Source of the DNA: SIG480 sp045595605
GTDB taxonomy: Bacteria > Bacillota > Clostridia > Oscillospirales > JAAYXM01
Length of the DNA: 17,808 nucleotides
Direction of reading: 5' to 3'
NCBI GenBank assembly: GCA_045595605.1
Contig: JAZOAS010000081.1
Location: 1-17,808, forward strand
The notes under the pieces were generated by a model that was not told where the DNA came from, searched no databases, and saw only the letters and a list, made by a program, of their open reading frames with translations. Both the position numbers and the translations under genes were made by a program. Shown piece after piece: positions 1 to 7,821 of this stretch (its first letter is position 1; the number at the start of each line of letters is the position of its first letter).

Positions 1-1
1 C

Positions 2-670
2 GGGCTTATGGACCAGACGGCGTCATCGGTTGGAGGCATTGTCAAGATAGATTTTTCTTTATCGCCCGCGTCTGTCAAAAAAATAGATTTTGACCTTGAA
101 AAAGCAGGATATTCTCTTATAATAATAGATGTGGGAGCAGATCACGCAGACCTCACCGAAGAATACGCCGCTATACCTGGGGAAATGGGGCAGATTGCAT
201 CATTTTTCGGAAAAACGCGCCTTTGTGAAGTCGATGAAGCGGCGTTTTATGAAAATATAAAGCAGCTCAGAAGCTTGTATTCTGACCGAGCGGTACTTCG
301 CGCGTATCATTATTTCTCGGAAACAAATCGAGCAAAGAAACAGGCAGATTGTCTAAAAAATAATGATTTTGCGAAGTTTTTGAAACTCATACAAGAGTCG
401 GGAGATTCGTCATTTAAATATCTCCAGAACATATACCCGTCAGGCGCGGTAGAAAATCAGGACATGGCGGTCGGGATCGCGATTTCAGAAAAGTTACTTC
501 GAGGACGCGGCGCCGTGAGAATTCAGGGCGGCGGCTTTGGCGGAACGCTTGAAGCGTTTGTGCAGAGCGATTTTTGTGATGAGTTTATAAAAGAAACTGA
601 AAAGATATTCGGCGTCGGAAGCTGTAAGCGCTTGGCGTTTCGCGCTTTCGGGGGAATTAGAATAGAATAA
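2..670 (+). CDS. galK: Galactokinase, C-terminal part (5' end outside window)
   Basis: Galactokinase phosphorylates galactose to galactose-1-phosphate with ATP in the cytoplasm, the first committed step of the Leloir pathway. The reading frame is already open at base 2 and begins with GLMDQTASSVGG, the GHMP-kinase motif whose Asp is the catalytic base in galactokinases. The ATG at base 8 lies inside this motif, so it is an internal Met and not the start. Near the end the frame carries RIQGGGFGGTLEAFV, the glycine-rich third motif of the family. About 223 residues are present, roughly the C-terminal half of a usual clostridial enzyme of about 390-430 residues. galT follows after a 21-base gap, which supports the assignment. 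The gene's promoter and N-terminal half are outside the window. Confidence 0.9.
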   Translation, partial: GLMDQTASSVGGIVKIDFSLSPASVKKIDFDLEKAGYSLIIIDVGADHADLTEEYAAIPGEMGQIASFFGKTRLCEVDEAAFYENIKQLRSLYSDRAVLRAYHYFSETNRAKKQADCLKNNDFAKFLKLIQESGDSSFKYLQNIYPSGAVENQDMAVGIAISEKLLRGRGAVRIQGGGFGGTLEAFVQSDFCDEFIKETEKIFGVGSCKRLAFRAFGGIRIE

Positions 671-691
671 GGAAAGAAAAGGTGTATCAGA

Positions 692-2173
692 ATGAGTATT
701 TTTGCAGATATCTCAGCACTTATTTCATATGCGGAGGAGAGAGAGCTCATCTCGCCCCTTGACAGAACCTATATAAGAAACCGACTCTGCGACATTCTCG
801 GTCTTTCCGAGTTTCGCGAGGAGGCGCCGTCAGAAAAGGGCCTTGAGGAGATTTTGGTGTCTTTATGCGAGGATGCCGCTGAGCGCGGAATTATTGAAAA
901 ATCCCAGACGGCGTTTGACCTTTTCGATACTCGCATTATGGGCGAGCTCACCCCGCGTCCGTCTGAAGTCATAAGCCGTTTCTGCGAGCTTTACCTCGAA
1001 AGCCCCGAGGCTGCAACAGACTGGTACTACAAATTTTCAAACGATACGGACTATATCCGCAGATATCGCATTGAGCGCGATGTCAAGTGGACGGTTGATA
1101 CGGAATACGGCGAGCTTGATATTACGATAAACCTCGCAAAGCCCGAAAAAGACCCGAAGGAGATTGCGAGACTTCGCGACCTTCCGAAGTCGGGTTATCC
1201 CGCGTGTGCGCTTTGCGCCGAGTGCGAGGGCTATGCGGGCAGAGCTGATTTTCCCGCGCGCGAAAATCACAGGATAATCCCGATTGAGATTTGCGGCGCG
1301 CTCTGGCATTTCCAGTATTCTCCGTATGTCTATTATAATGAGCATTGTATAGTGTTTAATCACGAGCATACTCCTATGGTTGTTGACAGGGAAATATTCA
1401 AAAAGCTTTTCTCTTTCCTTGACGCTTTTCCGCACTATTTCATAGGCTCAAATGCGGGTCTTCCCGTTGTCGGAGGTTCAATTCTTTCCCACGAGCATTT
1501 CCAGGGCGGAAAATACACCTTCGCAATGGAGAGAGCAGTGGATGAAAAAGTCTATACAATTGACGGCTTTGAGGATGTCGCGGTTTCAAGAGTAAAGTGG
1601 CCGATGTCGGTCATACGCCTGAGAAGCGCGGACAGAGAAAAGGTTATCGCGCTTGCCGAGAGAATATTTGACGCGTGGTGCAAATATACTGATGAGAGCG
1701 CGTTTATCTTTGCGGAGACCGACGGCGAGAAGCATAACGCCATAACACCTATCGCAAGGATGAAAAACGGCGAGTATGAGCTTGATATCGTTCTTCGCAA
1801 CAACATAACGACAGCCGAGCGCCCGCTCGGAGTTTTCCACCCGAATGAAGCTCTTCACCACATAAAGAAGGAAAACATAGGCCTTATAGAGGTTATGGGA
1901 CTTGCGGTTTTACCTGCGCGCTTAAAGCGTGAGCTTGCGCTTCTTTGCGAGTGCGTAAGAGAGGGAAAAAGCTTTGATTCATATGAGGAAACAAAGAAAC
2001 ACGCGCCCTGGGCAGAGGAGATTCTGCCAAAGCTTCGTGATGGTGAGGACTTAAACGAGTTTTTCCTCAGAGAAACGGGCTATGTCTTTGTGAAGTGTCT
2101 TGAGGATGCGGGCGTTTTCAAACGGACCGATGAGGGAAAAGAAGCATTTGAAAGGTTTATGGAGAGCATTTAG
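692..2173 (+). CDS. galT: UDP-glucose--hexose-1-phosphate uridylyltransferase (type 2 GalT)
   Basis: This enzyme exchanges UMP between UDP-glucose and galactose-1-phosphate, giving UDP-galactose and glucose-1-phosphate (Leloir pathway, cytoplasmic). The 493-residue length matches the Firmicutes type-2 family, which is longer than the roughly 350-residue enterobacterial enzyme. The region NAGLPVVGGSILSHEHFQGG (residues about 254-273) contains the His-x-His-x-Gln active site: His267, His269 and Gln271, the middle His being the expected uridylylated residue. A Cys cluster (PACALCAEC, about 170-178) lies upstream of it. The ATG at 692 has a modest AAAAGGTG site about 8 bases upstream. The gene sits directly behind galactokinase and 11 bases ahead of a lysozyme gene, so all are probably one mRNA. 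No internal promoter was seen. Confidence 0.94.
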   Translation: MSIFADISALISYAEERELISPLDRTYIRNRLCDILGLSEFREEAPSEKGLEEILVSLCEDAAERGIIEKSQTAFDLFDTRIMGELTPRPSEVISRFCELYLESPEAATDWYYKFSNDTDYIRRYRIERDVKWTVDTEYGELDITINLAKPEKDPKEIARLRDLPKSGYPACALCAECEGYAGRADFPARENHRIIPIEICGALWHFQYSPYVYYNEHCIVFNHEHTPMVVDREIFKKLFSFLDAFPHYFIGSNAGLPVVGGSILSHEHFQGGKYTFAMERAVDEKVYTIDGFEDVAVSRVKWPMSVIRLRSADREKVIALAERIFDAWCKYTDESAFIFAETDGEKHNAITPIARMKNGEYELDIVLRNNITTAERPLGVFHPNEALHHIKKENIGLIEVMGLAVLPARLKRELALLCECVREGKSFDSYEETKKHAPWAEEILPKLRDGEDLNEFFLRETGYVFVKCLEDAGVFKRTDEGKEAFERFMESI

Positions 2174-2184
2174 AAAGTAATTTT

Positions 2185-2916
2185 ATGAAGAAACTTAAAA
2201 TAATAACACGCGTTCTGGTTTTGGTGCTTCTTGTCTTCATTCTTGCATATAAAGCATATGTGAGCTTCGGAAGCCGCGCAACGGAGAACTTTCCCGTAAA
2301 GGGCGTTGATGTTTCTGCATATCAGGGTGATATCGACTGGGAGACTCTTGCGGGAGAGAATATATCGTTTGCCTTTATAAAGGCGACGGAAGGAAGCTCA
2401 TATAAGGACCGCTTTTTTGAAGACAATATCGAAAACATAAAAAAGACAAATATTGCCCCCGGTGCATACCATTTCTTAAGCTTTGAGAGTGACGGAAAAT
2501 CACAGGCTGAAAACTTTATTTCGTCCGTAGATGCGGAGAGTATTGCTCTTCCGCCTGTCATCGACCTTGAGCTGTACGGCGATTATAACAAAAATCCGCC
2601 ACCTGCATCAAAGGTGAGAAAAATTCTTGACGAGATGATAAAGGAGCTCTATATAGAATATGGCAAGTATCCGATTATCTATACCAACCGTCGTGCATAT
2701 CTGCTCTATGTCTCGGGAGAATACAGTAGCTGCGATTTGTGGATATGCGATATACTGAAAAGACCGAGCCTTCCCGACGGAAGAGAGTGGAAATTCTGGC
2801 AGTATTCGCATACCGAGAAGCTCCCGGGATATTCAGGTGAAGAAGAATATATTGATATGAATGTTTTTAATGGAAGTAAAAAAGAGTTTCTCAGGTATTT
2901 AAAAGGAGAAAAGTAA
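2185..2916 (+). CDS. GH25 family lysozyme with N-terminal membrane anchor
   Basis: Glycoside hydrolase family 25 enzymes cut the MurNAc-GlcNAc bond of peptidoglycan outside the membrane. The 243-residue product has a basic start (MKKLK) and a hydrophobic stretch at about residues 8-25 without a clear cleavage site, so it is a signal anchor or uncleaved signal. The catalytic domain follows at about 37-240. GVDVSAYQG (Asp42), FIKATEGSSY and PPVIDLEL (Asp127, Glu129) are the family's active-site strands, and the end shows the typical WQYS motif. There is no cell-wall-binding repeat, so it is a minimal, membrane-tethered form. The ATG follows galT by 11 bases with no good Shine-Dalgarno sequence, which suggests translational coupling to galT. 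Its stop overlaps the start of the next gene. A role in growth, spore formation or phage release cannot be chosen from sequence. Confidence 0.88.
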   Translation: MKKLKIITRVLVLVLLVFILAYKAYVSFGSRATENFPVKGVDVSAYQGDIDWETLAGENISFAFIKATEGSSYKDRFFEDNIENIKKTNIAPGAYHFLSFESDGKSQAENFISSVDAESIALPPVIDLELYGDYNKNPPPASKVRKILDEMIKELYIEYGKYPIIYTNRRAYLLYVSGEYSSCDLWICDILKRPSLPDGREWKFWQYSHTEKLPGYSGEEEYIDMNVFNGSKKEFLRYLKGEK

Positions 2917-4031
2917 TGGCAACTAAAGAAGAGTTTCTTGCGGCAGGATATGTGCATATCGGATATTTCTCACCGCCACTTTCATCTGAGGATACATATC
3001 CTGATTACATAAAAGAGAATGTGGATCGTGCAATCTCAAGAATAAAGGGAATTGCAGATGAAAATAGTGTCTCATTCGCATTTATGACGGACATTCACTA
3101 CTCAAAAACACCTAACCATGATATCCGTTTTACAAGGTTAATGAATGCATACAATGAAATAAAGGAAAGTGTTGGGGCTGATAAGCTTTTAATCGGTGGG
3201 GATGTTGTAAACGACGGCACGAAGAAGTATAAGTGGGATAACCAGAAAGAGCTTGCGGGGATTCTTTCGGGAGAGAAATTCTTTCCGACCAACGGAAACC
3301 ACGACGATAACTCAATCTGGGACACCGTAACGGAAACTGCACCTGCCGTAAACCACCTTACGAGTGCAGAGCTTTATTCGCTCTTTTATTCGCATCTTCC
3401 GACGCTTGGTGCAAAGTTCGGGAAAGAGTGCGAAAGTCTTTATTATTATTTTGATGATAACAAAGAAAAGATAAGGTACATATTCATTGATGTATGTGAC
3501 CCTCCTCAGGATACGGACGAGCTTGGAAGAATAATTCACACAAAGCAGAAGACTATGTGTCTGTCACAGCAGCAGATAGACTGGCTTGTAAACAATGCAC
3601 TTGTGTTACCTGAAGAGGGCTGGGAAGCCGTTTTCACGATGCATTCTTTCTACCGCGAAGAAGACGGCGAATCGAAGCGACTCGGCGTGGTAAAGGAAAT
3701 TCTTGATGCCTGCAAAAAAGGGGACAAGATTTCAAAAACCTATTACGAGGGAGATTTTGAGGTTTCGGTTGATGTTGATTTCGGAAAGAGGAATAAGGTC
3801 GGAATTATCGCAGTTCTTGCAGGTCATCACCATAAGGATTTTTCTGCATATACGGAAAGCGGTATACCTGTTATTTTCACGGGAAATGTAATAATGTATG
3901 ATTACGATGTCCCACGAATTGACGGAACTCCGAGTGAGCTTCTTTTTGATATAGTTACGATTGACAAAAAGAATCGGAAGATTTATACAACTCGCATAGG
4001 CGCAGGCGAGGACAGAGAATTCACATACTAA
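2916..4031 (+). CDS. Calcineurin-like metallophosphoesterase
   Basis: This is a member of the calcineurin-like phosphoesterase superfamily with a two-metal active site; the substrate is unknown. The motifs appear in order in the 371-residue product: TDIHYS (Asp59, His61), GGDVVNDG (Asp96), GNHDD (Asn128, His129), TMHSF (His243) and AGHHHKD (304-306). All expected metal ligands are present, so it should be active. There is no signal peptide or transmembrane segment, so it is predicted to be cytoplasmic. The start codon overlaps the lysozyme stop by one base (TAATG) and is served by AAGGAGA six bases upstream, so the two genes are translationally coupled. It is the last gene of the gal-lysozyme unit and ends one base before a strong terminator stem. 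The wording of the N-terminus (residues 1-50) matches no domain I recognise. Confidence 0.85.
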   Translation: MATKEEFLAAGYVHIGYFSPPLSSEDTYPDYIKENVDRAISRIKGIADENSVSFAFMTDIHYSKTPNHDIRFTRLMNAYNEIKESVGADKLLIGGDVVNDGTKKYKWDNQKELAGILSGEKFFPTNGNHDDNSIWDTVTETAPAVNHLTSAELYSLFYSHLPTLGAKFGKECESLYYYFDDNKEKIRYIFIDVCDPPQDTDELGRIIHTKQKTMCLSQQQIDWLVNNALVLPEEGWEAVFTMHSFYREEDGESKRLGVVKEILDACKKGDKISKTYYEGDFEVSVDVDFGKRNKVGIIAVLAGHHHKDFSAYTESGIPVIFTGNVIMYDYDVPRIDGTPSELLFDIVTIDKKNRKIYTTRIGAGEDREFTY

Positions 4032-4060
4032 AAAACACCCTGACAAAGTCAGGGTGTTTT
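4032..4060. terminator. Bidirectional rho-independent terminator between convergent genes
   Basis: A perfect 13-bp stem (AAAACACCCTGAC pairing with GTCAGGGTGTTTT) closes a three-base AAA loop. The flanking A and T runs give a U tract in both directions. It separates the phosphoesterase (stop at 4029-4031) from the convergent mnmE (stop at 4066-4068) and should end both transcripts. Confidence 0.93.
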
Positions 4061-4065
4061 CATAT

Positions 4066-5412
4066 TCATTTACCAACGCAGAAGCGAGAGAAGATTTCTG
4101 ATATTACAGAGTCCTGAGCGAAGTTGCCGGTAATTTCGGCGAGCGTATTTATTGCCGCCTCGATATCGCTTACAGCAAGGTCTGCAAAAGTACCGTCGCG
4201 GAAACCGTCGGCAGCTTTTCGGATAAGACTTTCTGCACGGTCAATCGCAGATGCGTGGCGCGGGTTTGTGATAATCTTTCCGTCACACGGGAGATTTGCG
4301 ATTCCAACGGTTTCGGTTATGAGGTCGGAAAGCTTATCTGTGCCGATTCTTTCCTTTGCGGAAATTTCGATGGTTGTAAGGCCGTCAAAAAGAGCTTTGT
4401 CGATTGCACTTTCAAGGTCGCGCTTATTTATTACACAGATGCTTGTTTTACGCTTTGCAAGCTCTAAAACTTCAATATCATAGTCGCTCATTGCTTCGCT
4501 TCCGTCAAAAACTGCAATCAGAAGGTCTGCATTCTCGGCAGCTTTTCGGCTTCGCTCAATACCGAGCCTTTCAGGTTCGTCTTTTGCCTCGCGAAGACCT
4601 GCGGTGTCGATAAGGTGAAGAGCAACGGAATTTATGGAGACCGATTCCTCAACCGTGTCGCGGGTAGTTCCCTCAATGTCTGTAACGATGCTTCGCTCAC
4701 AGCCGAGAAGAGCGTTGAGAACGGAGGATTTTCCGACATTCGGGCGCCCGATAAGCGCAACGCGAACCCCGTTTCGGAGAAGCTTTCCTTTCACGAAGGT
4801 GCCAGAGAGAGCTTTTGCGTCATCTGCAATTTTATATAGCGCGCTTGCGATATCGTCTCGCTCGGTCTGTTCGATTTCATCATCGGGATAATCGACGAAG
4901 GCGTAAAATTCCGCCGCGATTGCAGTAAGAGAAGATGCAATTGCGGAAATTTCGCGCCCGAGAGCACCGCTCATCTGTTCTGCGGCGTTTCTTGCCGCAA
5001 GCTCGGTTTCTGAGTCTATAAGGTCGATAACCGCCTCGGCTTCGATAAGGTCCATCTTGTCGTTTAAAAATGCGCGACGCGTAAACTCACCCGCTTCTGC
5101 AGGGCGGGCACCCGCCGCGAAAAGAGCCTTGAGAACAGAGGCAAGAACGGCGGTCGAGCCGTGGCAGAAGAACTCAACAGAGTCTTCTCCCGTAAAGCTT
5201 TTCGGGCCTTTGAAGTAGCACGCCATACCGTAGTCGAGAACTTCGCCGTTCTCCGAAAGAAAGCGACCCGTCACCATTTCGCGCGGGCGGTTTCCAAGAG
5301 AAGAGGAAAAAACGCGACCGGATATTTTGAGCGCATCGTCGCCGGAAACTCTGATAACTCCGAGAGCGCTTCTTACGGGCGCAGTTGCGATAGCGGCTAT
5401 GGTATCTGCCAT
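4066..5412 (-). CDS. mnmE: tRNA modification GTPase MnmE (TrmE)
   Basis: MnmE works with MnmG to modify uridine 34 of certain tRNAs (cmnm5U/nm5U family) using a tetrahydrofolate-derived one-carbon unit and GTP hydrolysis. The 448-residue product has the full family layout. The N-terminal folate-binding domain begins MADTIAAIATAP and contains FTGEDSVEFFCHG. The G domain carries GRPNVGKS (222-229), DTAG (269-272) and NKRD (329-332). The C-terminal helices end in FCVGK, whose Cys445 is the conserved family cysteine. The ATG is preceded six bases upstream by GGAGGTG. The gene is monocistronic, with its own promoter and a shared terminator. It is not beside mnmG, jag or rsmG, its frequent neighbours near the replication origin in many Firmicutes. 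Confidence 0.96.
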   Translation of the reverse strand: MADTIAAIATAPVRSALGVIRVSGDDALKISGRVFSSSLGNRPREMVTGRFLSENGEVLDYGMACYFKGPKSFTGEDSVEFFCHGSTAVLASVLKALFAAGARPAEAGEFTRRAFLNDKMDLIEAEAVIDLIDSETELAARNAAEQMSGALGREISAIASSLTAIAAEFYAFVDYPDDEIEQTERDDIASALYKIADDAKALSGTFVKGKLLRNGVRVALIGRPNVGKSSVLNALLGCERSIVTDIEGTTRDTVEESVSINSVALHLIDTAGLREAKDEPERLGIERSRKAAENADLLIAVFDGSEAMSDYDIEVLELAKRKTSICVINKRDLESAIDKALFDGLTTIEISAKERIGTDKLSDLITETVGIANLPCDGKIITNPRHASAIDRAESLIRKAADGFRDGTFADLAVSDIEAAINTLAEITGNFAQDSVISEIFSRFCVGK

Positions 5413-5444
5413 TTCTTACACCTCCGGGGAAAGTTTATAAATGA

Positions 5445-5472
5445 ATTATATCACAAACGGCAGAATAATCAA
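5445..5472 (-). promoter_or_regulatory. Predicted SigA promoter of mnmE
   Basis: Read on the minus strand, TTGATT (5472-5467) and TATAAT (5450-5445) are 16 bases apart. The -10 box is preceded by TGA, giving an extended -10 element. The expected start lies about 25 bases upstream of the mnmE ATG. It sits just downstream of the tRNA-Gly terminator, so mnmE has its own transcript. Confidence 0.75.
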
Positions 5473-5504
5473 AGCGAAATATCTTTTTAAAAGAGAAGTC
5501 AAGC

Positions 5505-5534
5505 AAAAAACGTACCAACCTGACGGATGGTACG
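5505..5534 (-). terminator. Rho-independent terminator of tRNA-Gly
   Basis: On the minus strand CGTACCATCC and GGTTGGTACG form a 10-pair stem with one T-T mismatch and a GTCA loop, followed by six T. It starts 10 bases after the CCA end of the tRNA. feoB has no terminator of its own before the tRNA, so this hairpin would also end feoAB read-through transcripts. Confidence 0.88.
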
Positions 5535-5543
5535 GCCTTTGTT

Positions 5544-5617
5544 TGGAGCAGGTGATGGGAATCGAACCCACGCTATCAGCTTGGGAAGCTGAAGTTCTGC
5601 CATTAAACTACACCTGC
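5544..5617 (-). tRNA. tRNA-Gly (anticodon CCC)
   Basis: A complete cloverleaf reads on the minus strand. It has acceptor GCAGGTG/CACCTGC, D stem GTTT/GAAC (one G-U pair), anticodon stem TCAGC/GCTGA with loop TTCCCAA, a four-base variable loop, and T stem GTGGG/CCCAT with loop TTCGATT. The discriminator base is T and the CCA is encoded, making 74 bases. Loop positions 34-36 are CCC, so it reads the glycine codon GGG. It has its own promoter and terminator. Confidence 0.96.
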
Positions 5618-5633
5618 ATTATAAGCAGGTACA

Positions 5634-5662
5634 ATTATAGCACGGAAGAGGAGTTTAGTCAA
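5634..5662 (-). promoter_or_regulatory. SigA promoter of tRNA-Gly, overlapping the feoB stop codon
   Basis: On the minus strand TTGACT (5662-5657), a 17-base spacer and a consensus TATAAT (5639-5634) form a near-perfect housekeeping promoter. The expected start is near 5627, giving a leader of about 10 bases. The -35 box contains the TGA stop codon of feoB (5661-5659), so the two genes abut without an intergenic gap. Confidence 0.9.
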
Positions 5663-7536
5663 ACAAAAAGAATGTTGAAAACTGCGCATACGAGCACGCC
5701 TGCAAGCGTCGGGATAAGAAAGGCGAGAAGTGTCCAAAGTACGCTTTTGGTCTCCTTTTTTATCGTGAGAAGAGTAGTTGAACAAGGCCAGTGGAGTATC
5801 GAAAAGAGCATGAATGAAATGGCGGTCGTATATGTCCAGCCGTTTTGGGTAAGAAGCGTTGCGACAGAGGAGATATCCGTGATTTCCGTAAGAACACCGC
5901 CTGAGGTGTATGCCATAATTGCGAGCGGAAGGACAATTTCGTTTGCGGGGAAACCGAGAAGGAATGCTGAGAGGATAACGCCGTCAAGTCCGAGAAGACG
6001 ACCGAACGGATCGAGAAATGAGGAAATGTGAGAAAGAAGCGTATCACCGTAAAGTGACACATTTGAAAGAAGCCATATGACAAGTCCTGCGGGGGCGGCA
6101 ACGGCGACGGCTCGCCCGAGAACGAAAAGCGTTCTGTCGAAAATTGAGCGGACAAGGACTTTTAAAATCTGCGGGCGGCGATAGGGGGGAAGTTCAAGGG
6201 TAAAGCTTGAGGGAACCCCTCGGCATAGCGTATGCGAAAGAAGCTTTGAGACGAGAAAAGTCATTCCGATGCCGAGAAGGATGAGGAGCAGAAGAAAGAC
6301 GGATGCAATGGCTGATTGAAAAACGCCCTTGCGGTTCCCGATAAAGAAGATTGTTATCAGTGTTATAAGCGCTGGAAAACGACCGTTGCAGGGGACAAAG
6401 GTGTTCGTGAGCATTGCGATAAGGCGTTCGCGCGGAGAGTCGATTATCCTGCAACCGACAACGCCTGCGGCATTGCAACCAAACCCCATACACATCGTAA
6501 GCCCCTGTTTTCCGCAGGTGTTACATTTTGAAAACGCGCGGTCGAGATTAAAGGCGACGCGTGGCAGATATCCGAAGTCCTCAAGAAGTGTGAACAGAGG
6601 GAAAAAGATTGCCATTGGCGGAAGCATTACGGAAACAACCCATGCAAGAGTCCGCCATACACCGTAGGTCAGCGCATCGGGAATCGGATATGGAAGAGAA
6701 AGCGAGGAAAGAAAACTGTGAAGCGGGACTTCAAAAGAGGAAAGGAGCTTTGAAAGGTATGCTGACGGGTAGTTTGCCCCTTCAATCGTCAGCCAGAAAA
6801 TAAGCGCAAGCCCGAGAAGCATAATGGGAAAACCAAAGATGCGGCTCGTGAAGATGCGGTCGAGAAGGTGCTCGCGCCGGCTGTATCCGATTCCGCCCGA
6901 AACGGTTTTGTGATAAATCTCCGAAGCTCTTTCCGAAAGTGCGGAGAAAGCATCTTCCGAAAAATCGCAAGGTTTGGCATCGGTATGTCCGGATGTACGA
7001 AGAATAGCCTCGCAGAGAGAAGAAAGACCCTTACCGCTTCGTGCCTCAGTTGCGACGACCTCAAGCCCAAGCTCCTCTCTTAGCTTTTCAATATCGACGG
7101 ATATCCCCTTTTTTCTCGCTTCGTCGATAAGGTTTATGCAGACAACGAGATGCGGGGTGATTTTTTGTATTTGCAGGGCAAGCAAAAGGTTTCGTTCAAG
7201 GCTTGTAGCATCGCACACAACGACAACACAGTCGTATTCTCCCGAGAGAAGAAAATCGCGGGCGACCTCCTCTTCGGCAGAGCTTGGAAGAAGGGAGTAT
7301 GTACCCGGGATATCGACAAGAATAAAATCGCGGTCTTTGTGCTTGCAGTAGCCGACGGCGTTTGAGACCGTTTTGCCCGACCAGTTTCCCGTGTGCTGGT
7401 GCATCCCGGTAAGCTCGTTGAAGACGGTGCTTTTTCCGACATTCGGGTTTCCCGCAAGCGCGACGACGAGATCAGATTCCCGCCTCTTTTTTATTTTAAG
7501 GACATCGCCCGTAACAGAAGTTCGCGTAAGTCCCAT
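5659..7536 (-). CDS. feoB: Ferrous iron transport protein B
   Basis: FeoB is the membrane protein that imports ferrous iron, with an N-terminal GTPase domain that gates transport. In the 625-residue product the G domain shows GNPNVGKS (29-36), switch I with HTGNWSGKT (about 48-56), DIPG (75-78), NLID (135-138) and the G5-like ATEARSGKG. The rest is membrane helices with two Gate regions. The conserved segment CNTCGKQGLTMCMGFGCN, followed by RERLIAMLTNTFVPCNGR, is the FeoB core. The length is at the short end of the usual 590-770 range, and the C-terminal cytoplasmic extension of enterobacterial FeoB is absent. The ATG overlaps the feoA stop (TAATG) and has GAGGTGA four bases upstream, so the two are translationally coupled. 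Ferric/ferrous control is expected, but no clear Fur or DtxR box was found. Confidence 0.96.
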   Translation of the reverse strand: MGLTRTSVTGDVLKIKKRRESDLVVALAGNPNVGKSTVFNELTGMHQHTGNWSGKTVSNAVGYCKHKDRDFILVDIPGTYSLLPSSAEEEVARDFLLSGEYDCVVVVCDATSLERNLLLALQIQKITPHLVVCINLIDEARKKGISVDIEKLREELGLEVVATEARSGKGLSSLCEAILRTSGHTDAKPCDFSEDAFSALSERASEIYHKTVSGGIGYSRREHLLDRIFTSRIFGFPIMLLGLALIFWLTIEGANYPSAYLSKLLSSFEVPLHSFLSSLSLPYPIPDALTYGVWRTLAWVVSVMLPPMAIFFPLFTLLEDFGYLPRVAFNLDRAFSKCNTCGKQGLTMCMGFGCNAAGVVGCRIIDSPRERLIAMLTNTFVPCNGRFPALITLITIFFIGNRKGVFQSAIASVFLLLLILLGIGMTFLVSKLLSHTLCRGVPSSFTLELPPYRRPQILKVLVRSIFDRTLFVLGRAVAVAAPAGLVIWLLSNVSLYGDTLLSHISSFLDPFGRLLGLDGVILSAFLLGFPANEIVLPLAIMAYTSGGVLTEITDISSVATLLTQNGWTYTTAISFMLFSILHWPCSTTLLTIKKETKSVLWTLLAFLIPTLAGVLVCAVFNILFV

Positions 7537-7760
7537 TATATCACCTCAACAAGAATTTTTTCGGAGTGTTCCTTGCGAAGTGCGATGAGCGTCCCGCGGA
7601 CAAGGTACGCCGTCGGGTCTCCGAGCGGACTTTCAAACATACAGGAAACCTTACCTCCCGGTACGAAGCCGAGGTCGAAGAGCCTCCTTTTATACGCGCC
7701 CCCGACATTGACAGAGACGATTTCTGCACATTTTCCGCAAGTTAAATCACACAGTCGCAC
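7536..7760 (-). CDS. feoA: Ferrous iron transport protein A (SH3-like)
   Basis: FeoA is a small cytoplasmic SH3-like protein that assists FeoB. With the GTG start at 7758-7760 the product is 74 residues, the normal FeoA size. It starts MRLCDLTCGKCAEIVSV and has the family pattern of KRRLFDLGFVPGG followed by GDPTAYLVRGTLIALRKEHSEKI. The frame stays open upstream to a TTG at 7809-7811 (91 residues), but that codon has no ribosome binding site and adds a basic tail foreign to the family. AAAGGGAG lies nine bases before the GTG. The stop overlaps the feoB start by one base. Four Cys occur in the product, three of them in the first 12 residues. The promoter is unclear. Confidence 0.9.
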   Translation of the reverse strand: MRLCDLTCGKCAEIVSVNVGGAYKRRLFDLGFVPGGKVSCMFESPLGDPTAYLVRGTLIALRKEHSEKILVEVI

Positions 7761-7769
7761 CGCTTTGCA

Positions 7770-7777
7770 CTCCCTTT
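7770..7777 (-). promoter_or_regulatory. Ribosome binding site deciding the feoA GTG start
   Basis: AAAGGGAG on the minus strand ends nine bases before the GTG at 7758-7760. No comparable site precedes the upstream TTG, so this site favours the 74-residue form of FeoA. Confidence 0.7.
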
Positions 7778-7821
7778 TATATTCTCGTTTCAGCTTATGA
7801 TGAGAAGTCAAAAGAGGTTAC

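Noticed and set aside
1037..1435. A 132-codon minus-strand frame inside galT
   Set aside because: Antisense to the conserved part of galT; no ribosome binding site and no protein-like pattern.
5544..5617. tRNA-Gly as the attachment site of the phage module
   Set aside because: The module starts 7.3 kb away, and no copy of the tRNA 3' end was found near 12.9 kb.
5441..6031. A 196-codon plus-strand frame over the tRNA and the end of feoB
   Set aside because: It runs through the tRNA-Gly gene and antisense to feoB, starts in the mnmE promoter and has no ribosome binding site or recognisable product.
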